This document shows positions 31,801-37,923 of a DNA stretch of 37,923 nucleotides, piece by piece. Below the pieces are notes generated by a model. The model made no database searches. It saw only the letters and a program-made list of their open reading frames with translations, and was not told the DNA's origin. Numbering within the stretch: position 1 is the stretch's first letter; each line of letters starts with the position of its first letter. This DNA is from Actinomycetota bacterium (lineage in GTDB: Bacteria; Actinomycetota; Nitriliruptoria; Nitriliruptorales; Nitriliruptoraceae), in the NCBI GenBank assembly GCA_019348115.1, contig JAHWKB010000007.1, positions 1-37,923 on the forward strand. Direction: 5' to 3'. A program made the translations under genes and the position numbers.

Positions 31801-32055
31801 ATGACCCTCGTCCTCTGTCTCCTCCTGCAGGCGTACTGGCTGGTCCTCTTCCTGCACGTGATCTTCTCGTGGGTCCCACGGCCGCCCGAGCCGATCCTCC
31901 CGGTCGTCCACGGGGTGCGGGCGCTCGTCGAGCCGCTCGCCGCCCCGCTGCGGCGGACGATCCCGCCGCTCCGGCTCGGCGGCATCGGCCTCGACCTGTC
32001 CATCATCGTGCTGTTCCTGGCCATCTGGATCCTCCAGATCGCCCTCTGCCGCTGA
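31801..32055 (+). CDS. yggT: YggT family membrane protein
   Basis: 84 residues with two hydrophobic helices (LLLQAYWLVLFLHVIFSW and LSIIVLFLAIWILQIAL) around a Pro/Arg-rich loop (VEPLAAPLRRTIPPL), the YggT pattern. The role is not settled; linked genes suggest division or envelope functions. ATG 31801 is four bases after the sepF stop with a weak binding site, so coupling is likely. Confidence 0.92.
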   Translation: MTLVLCLLLQAYWLVLFLHVIFSWVPRPPEPILPVVHGVRALVEPLAAPLRRTIPPLRLGGIGLDLSIIVLFLAIWILQIALCR

Positions 32056-32068
32056 CAACGGAGCCCCG

Positions 32069-32863
32069 ATGGGTCTCACGCCCGACGACATCATCAACTA
32101 CCCGCTGAAGCAGGCGGTGCGGGGCTACTCGGTCCCCCAGGTCGACCAGCTGCTCGACCAGGTGGCCGACACGGTCGAGAAGCTGAGCACGGAGGTGGAG
32201 GACCTCCGGCGCCGGCTGCGTCAGTCCGAGGACCGCCTCGCGGCGTCCTCCGAGACCGAGACGACCCTGAAGCGGACGCTCGTCACGGCTCAGCGCGCGG
32301 CCGAGCAGTCGCTCGAGGAGGCGCGTGAGGAGGCGGCCGGGATCGTCAGCAGCGCGCGCCGGGAGGCGGCGAGCGTGCTCGAGGAGGCACAGCTCGACGC
32401 CGAGGAGCTGCGGGTCGAGGCGCTCAAGGCGGCGCGTGCCGAGGAGGCCGAGATCCGCCGTCGCCGCCAGTCCCTCGAGGGCCACATCGAGGCGCTGCGG
32501 ATCTTCGAGCGCGAGTACCGGGCGCGGCTGCGCGGCCACCTCGAAGAGCAGCTGCGCACCCTCGAGGAGGTGCAGGGCGACCGGCCCGACGGCGGCCGGG
32601 GGGCGCCCCGGCTCGACGACGGCGAGGACCTCGACGGTGACCTGCCGGTCGAGCCCTCGCACCTCGGTGGCGTGAGCATCCCCGACGAACCGGAGCTGCG
32701 CGTGCGCGTGCGCGGTCGTGGCGACGACCGGCCCGAGGACGGGGCGTCGACGGACCGGGACGATGATCCGTCCGACGACGGCGGTGAGGTAGGGTCCCGC
32801 CCGTCCGAGGACGAGCCGGACGAGACGGACGGTCGTGCCAAGCGCCGCCGCTCCGTACCGTAG
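32069..32863 (+). CDS. divIVA: DivIVA/Wag31-type polar and septal protein
   Basis: 264 residues. The membrane-binding N-domain is MGLTPDDIINYPLKQAVRGY with V17-R18 at the curvature-sensing tip, followed by YSVPQVDQLLDQVADTVEKL. A long coiled coil covers about 30-165, and the last ~95 residues are acidic and probably disordered, ending in a basic RAKRRRSVP. It scaffolds polar growth or division machinery by sensing negative curvature. ATG 32069 has GGAG at five bases. It is the last conserved gene of the dcw string. Confidence 0.95.
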   Translation: MGLTPDDIINYPLKQAVRGYSVPQVDQLLDQVADTVEKLSTEVEDLRRRLRQSEDRLAASSETETTLKRTLVTAQRAAEQSLEEAREEAAGIVSSARREAASVLEEAQLDAEELRVEALKAARAEEAEIRRRRQSLEGHIEALRIFEREYRARLRGHLEEQLRTLEEVQGDRPDGGRGAPRLDDGEDLDGDLPVEPSHLGGVSIPDEPELRVRVRGRGDDRPEDGASTDRDDDPSDDGGEVGSRPSEDEPDETDGRAKRRRSVP

Positions 32864-32869
32864 GCTCCG

Positions 32870-32975
32870 GGAGACGAGCGTCCTCGGGCGTTGCAACCGC
32901 CGGTCCGGCGGGGGAGTACCGCGCCGTGGAGACCACGGCCGGCAGTGACGAGGGGTCGCTGCCCGAAGTCCGAGC
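32870..32975 (+). ncRNA. Hairpin-rich gap between divIVA and the HhH membrane protein
   Basis: The 136-base gap has three strong successive stems: CCGCCG-GTC-CGGCGG at about 32898-32912, GCCGTGG-AGA-CCACGGC near 32922-32938, and GGCAGTGAC-GAGGG-GTCGCTGCC near 32940-32962 (one G-U pair). A less structured stretch with CCGAGCAACCGACAAACAGGGG runs up to the start codon. It may be a divIVA terminator plus leader, or a cis-acting RNA. I match it to no known riboswitch class. Confidence 0.4.
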
Positions 32976-32999
32976 AACCGACAAACAGGGGTATGACCG

Positions 33000-33935
33000 G
33001 TGATCGTGCTGAGCCTGGTCCTGGTGATCGTCGCCGCGGTGACCCTCATCGCCGGCTTCTTCCAGGATGAGAGCCTGACCCTCATCTACGTGGCGATCGT
33101 GTCGTGCGTGCTCGCGATGGCGTTCCTCGGTATCGGGGTGCTCCAGCGCAAGCGCAGCGGCAAGCCGTCGACCTCTGGCGCGTACGGATCGGGGGGCTCG
33201 TCGTCGAGCGCGTCCGCGTCCTCCGCCTCGACGTCGTCCGCGCCCGCACGCGGCTCCTCGTCGTCGATCGCGCCGGTCCGCCCGAAGGAGCCCATCGGCT
33301 CGGCGACCGGCTCCGGTGACACCGCCGGCTCGGACGACGGGAGCACGCAGGTGATCGTCCGCAAGACCGCGGCGGCCGATGCCGCCAAGCGCGGTTCGGG
33401 CGCGACCAAGAAGAAGGCCGTCGTCAAGAAGGCCGTCGCCAAGAAGTCCACCGCGCGCGCCGCCAGCTCCGAGCCGCCGTCGGCGGAGGCCGTGGCCGAG
33501 CGCCAGGACGACGCGCCGGCGAAGAAGACCGCGGGCACCAGGAAGGCGAGCGCGGCGAAGAAGGCCTCGACGAAGGCTGCGGCCGCGAAGAAGTCGCCGC
33601 GCGCCGGCGCCAGGAAGACGACCGCGAAGACGTCCTCGACGAAGAAGTCGACGGCCAGGAAGGCGACGGCGAAGCAGTCGACGGCGAAGAAGGCGCCCGC
33701 GAAGAAGTCGCCGGCGAAGAAGTCGCCGGCGAAGAAGGCCAGCGCCGGTGGCGGCAAGGCCGAGGCGCGCGCGATCCTCGCGGGCATCAAGGGCCTCGGC
33801 CCCGCCAAGCAGGACGCCGTCCTCGCCGAGTTCGGCTCCGTCGCTGCCCTCCGTCAGGCGAGCGAGGAGCAGCTCGCCGACATCAAGGGCGTCGGTGCCG
33901 GCCTCGCGTCGTCCATCAAGGACGCGGTGCGCTGA
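33000..33935 (+). CDS. Membrane-anchored helix-hairpin-helix protein with histone H1-like tail
   Basis: 311 residues in four parts. (1) Two membrane helices, about 2-21 and 27-48, followed by QRKRSGK, which puts both ends in the cytoplasm. (2) A Ser/Gly-rich linker, about 53-115. (3) A Lys/Ala-rich tail of about 135 residues with many AKK(S/A)(T/P)A repeats like the C-terminal tails of histone H1 or mycobacterial HupB. (4) A UvrC/RuvA-type double helix-hairpin-helix at 258-311 (ILAGIKGLGPAKQDAVLAEFG, then LADIKGVGAGLASSI). Parts 3 and 4 should both bind DNA without sequence preference, so it may tie nucleoid to membrane. Start GTG 33000 has AGGGG about eight bases upstream. Its tail overlaps the convergent peptidase gene by 20 bp. 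Confidence 0.85.
   Translation: MIVLSLVLVIVAAVTLIAGFFQDESLTLIYVAIVSCVLAMAFLGIGVLQRKRSGKPSTSGAYGSGGSSSSASASSASTSSAPARGSSSSIAPVRPKEPIGSATGSGDTAGSDDGSTQVIVRKTAAADAAKRGSGATKKKAVVKKAVAKKSTARAASSEPPSAEAVAERQDDAPAKKTAGTRKASAAKKASTKAAAAKKSPRAGARKTTAKTSSTKKSTARKATAKQSTAKKAPAKKSPAKKSPAKKASAGGGKAEARAILAGIKGLGPAKQDAVLAEFGSVAALRQASEEQLADIKGVGAGLASSIKDAVR
33701..33738 (+). repeat. 15-bp tandem repeat in the Lys/Ala tail
   Basis: GAAGAAGTCGCCGGC occurs twice in tandem (33701-33715, 33716-33730) with a partial third copy. It encodes the KKSPA units and lies in a longer run of degenerate GCGAAGAAG repeats from about 33540. Confidence 0.75.
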
Positions 33936-34541
33936 CCGAGCCGGCGTCGAGCCAGCGGCGGGCGGCCAGCCGCGCGCCGCGCTCGATGGGGTTGTCGCGG
34001 TAGCCGTAGCGCGCGGCCGACCAGACGTAGACGGGGAAGAGCAGGGGACCGAGGCGCTCGGCCTGGCGGACGTGCCCGGCCTCGTGCGCCAGCACGACCG
34101 GCGGCGTCCGCCCGTAGGTGCTGACCACCACGTGGCCCATCGCGTTCGCGCCGGCGCCGACGACCCGCAGGAGGCGTGCCGAGCCGGCCCGGGCACCCTC
34201 GATCACGAGGCAGCCGTGCTCGTCGTCCCACCGCGCCCGACCGCCGGTCGTCGCGCCGAGGGCGAGGCCCACCGCCGTCAACGGTGACGCCCAGGCCATC
34301 GCGGCGACGCGCCCGAGCGCGCTGGTCGGGGCGGCAGGCGTCCAGGTCGCGAGCCGGCGCGCGAGCGCGCCCTCGGGGGAGGACGGGAGGATCACGGCGG
34401 CCGCGCCCGCGCGCGGCAGCGCTCCCGCACGGATCCGTCGCGCCTCCCGGCGCTGGCGGATCGCCCCGACGAGCCCCGCCCCGAGCGTCGCCGTGAGCGC
34501 CACCCAGGCGAGCGTGGCGCTCCGCGGCGCGGATCCGCCGC

Positions 34542-34545
<4 letters not shown>
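33916..34545 (-). CDS. HEAGH zinc-metallopeptidase-like membrane protein
   Basis: 209 residues. N-terminal hydrophobic segment at about 9-28, a second at about 87-103, then a core with H154-E-A-G-H158 (zincin HExxH) and a possible third ligand E188 in YRDNPIERGA, 30 residues later. The LAHEAGHVRQAERLG ... NPIE layout recurs in uncharacterised bacterial proteins and is distantly like DUF4157/M48-type zincins; activity is not proven. Start GTG 34545 overlaps the ileS stop by GTGA, so it is probably expressed with ileS. It converges on the HhH gene. Confidence 0.75.
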
Positions 34546-37739
<3,194 letters not shown>

Positions 37740-37740
37740 G

Positions 37741-37923
37741 GGGATGTCCTCGGGGCCGCCGTCTCCCGGACGGCGCGGTGTCGCGCTCCGCCCGAGGGAC
37801 GACATCGCCGGGACGACGCCGCGGTACCACCCTCGTTGACCGGTCGCTGACCGGCCCTCTTCGTCGAGCCGCGTGCCGTGCGGCGCCCGTCCGGCCCTAC
37901 CGGACACCGCGGGTGTCGTTCGG
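37741..37923 (-). promoter_or_regulatory. T-box riboswitch of ileS, translational type (5' end outside window)
   Basis: On the minus strand AGGGTGGTACCGCG (37833-37820) is the conserved T-box, and GTCCCT (37800-37795) its pairing partner. The bulge TGGT fits an acceptor end with discriminator A, as in tRNA-Ile. Stem III is CCGGTC-GCT-GACCGG at 37840-37854, with a purine-rich linker before it. CCTCGGG (37797-37791) can pair with CCCGAGG (37754-37748), covering the Shine-Dalgarno GAGGA (37751-37747); it shares bases with the T-box helix, so uncharged tRNA would free the binding site. No T-run is present. Stem I with the Ile specifier lies beyond 37923. Confidence 0.88.

Noticed and set aside
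32900-32975. Mn2+ (yybP-ykoY) riboswitch, because of GGGGGAGTA in the gap
   Set aside because: The 5' GGGGAGTA-like string is there, but the second conserved strand and its paired loop are missing, and the downstream gene is not a metal transporter.
32900-33000. c-di-AMP (ydaO) or glycine riboswitch
   Set aside because: Short strings such as CCGAAG and GCAACC recall these classes, but the order and core helices do not fit.

Overview
The window is very GC-rich, uses many GTG (and at least one TTG) starts, and is gene-dense. It carries one end of a bacterial division and cell-wall (dcw) cluster with accessory genes on both sides. Actinomycetota is indicated by the gene order mraZ-rsmH-ftsL-ftsI-murE-murF-mraY-murD-ftsW-murG-murC-murB-ftsQ-ftsZ-pgeF-yggS-sepF-yggT-divIVA, by SepF and DivIVA with no FtsA, by a DUF3040 protein, by an actinobacterial-type C-terminus of DNA polymerase III alpha, and by an ileS T-box that appears to act on translation. 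MurE has a DNPR motif, so the peptidoglycan is probably meso-diaminopimelate type. A FliA/WhiG-type sigma factor and a FlgN-like gene suggest a motile, deep-branching lineage such as Nitriliruptoria. That placement is inference only.

Bases 1-6600 are mixed accessory genes. They include the 3' end of a DnaE2-like polymerase, a VOC-family protein, dinB with a LexA-type box in front of it, a cysteine-rich protein, a crotonase, a FliA-like sigma factor, a FlgN-like protein translationally linked to a small helical protein, and a DUF3040 membrane protein. Bases 6638-11188 (minus strand) hold a MoxR ATPase / DUF58 / TgpA-transglutaminase operon, which ends at a strong hairpin between convergent genes. 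Bases 11292-13016 carry a small CxxC protein and a TetR regulator whose stop overlaps the start of methionine aminopeptidase.

Bases 13204-32863 (plus strand) are the dcw cluster. It starts with a good -35/-10 promoter overlaid by four GTGGAG repeats (candidate MraZ operator) and preceded by a perfect 16-bp palindrome. A 62-residue unknown protein lies between mraZ and rsmH and is coupled to rsmH. Most later junctions are 4-bp GTGA/ATGA overlaps, so the lipid II enzymes (MurE, F, D, C, B, MraY, MurG), the septal synthase pair FtsW-FtsI and the divisome proteins FtsL-FtsQ are probably made as one coupled unit. The string breaks before murE (162 bp) and before ftsZ (179 bp). The ftsZ leader has a candidate promoter and three AGAGGT half-sites.

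Bases 32864-37923 hold the most unusual material. A hairpin-rich leader precedes a protein with two membrane helices, a histone H1-like Lys/Ala tail and a UvrC-like helix-hairpin-helix DNA-binding domain, placed right after divIVA. Convergent to it are a HEAGH metallopeptidase-like protein overlapping ileS, and ileS itself. This IleRS has GTHH in place of the HxGH class I signature, and its leader contains a T-box with a visible Shine-Dalgarno sequestrator. The T-box runs off the window end.
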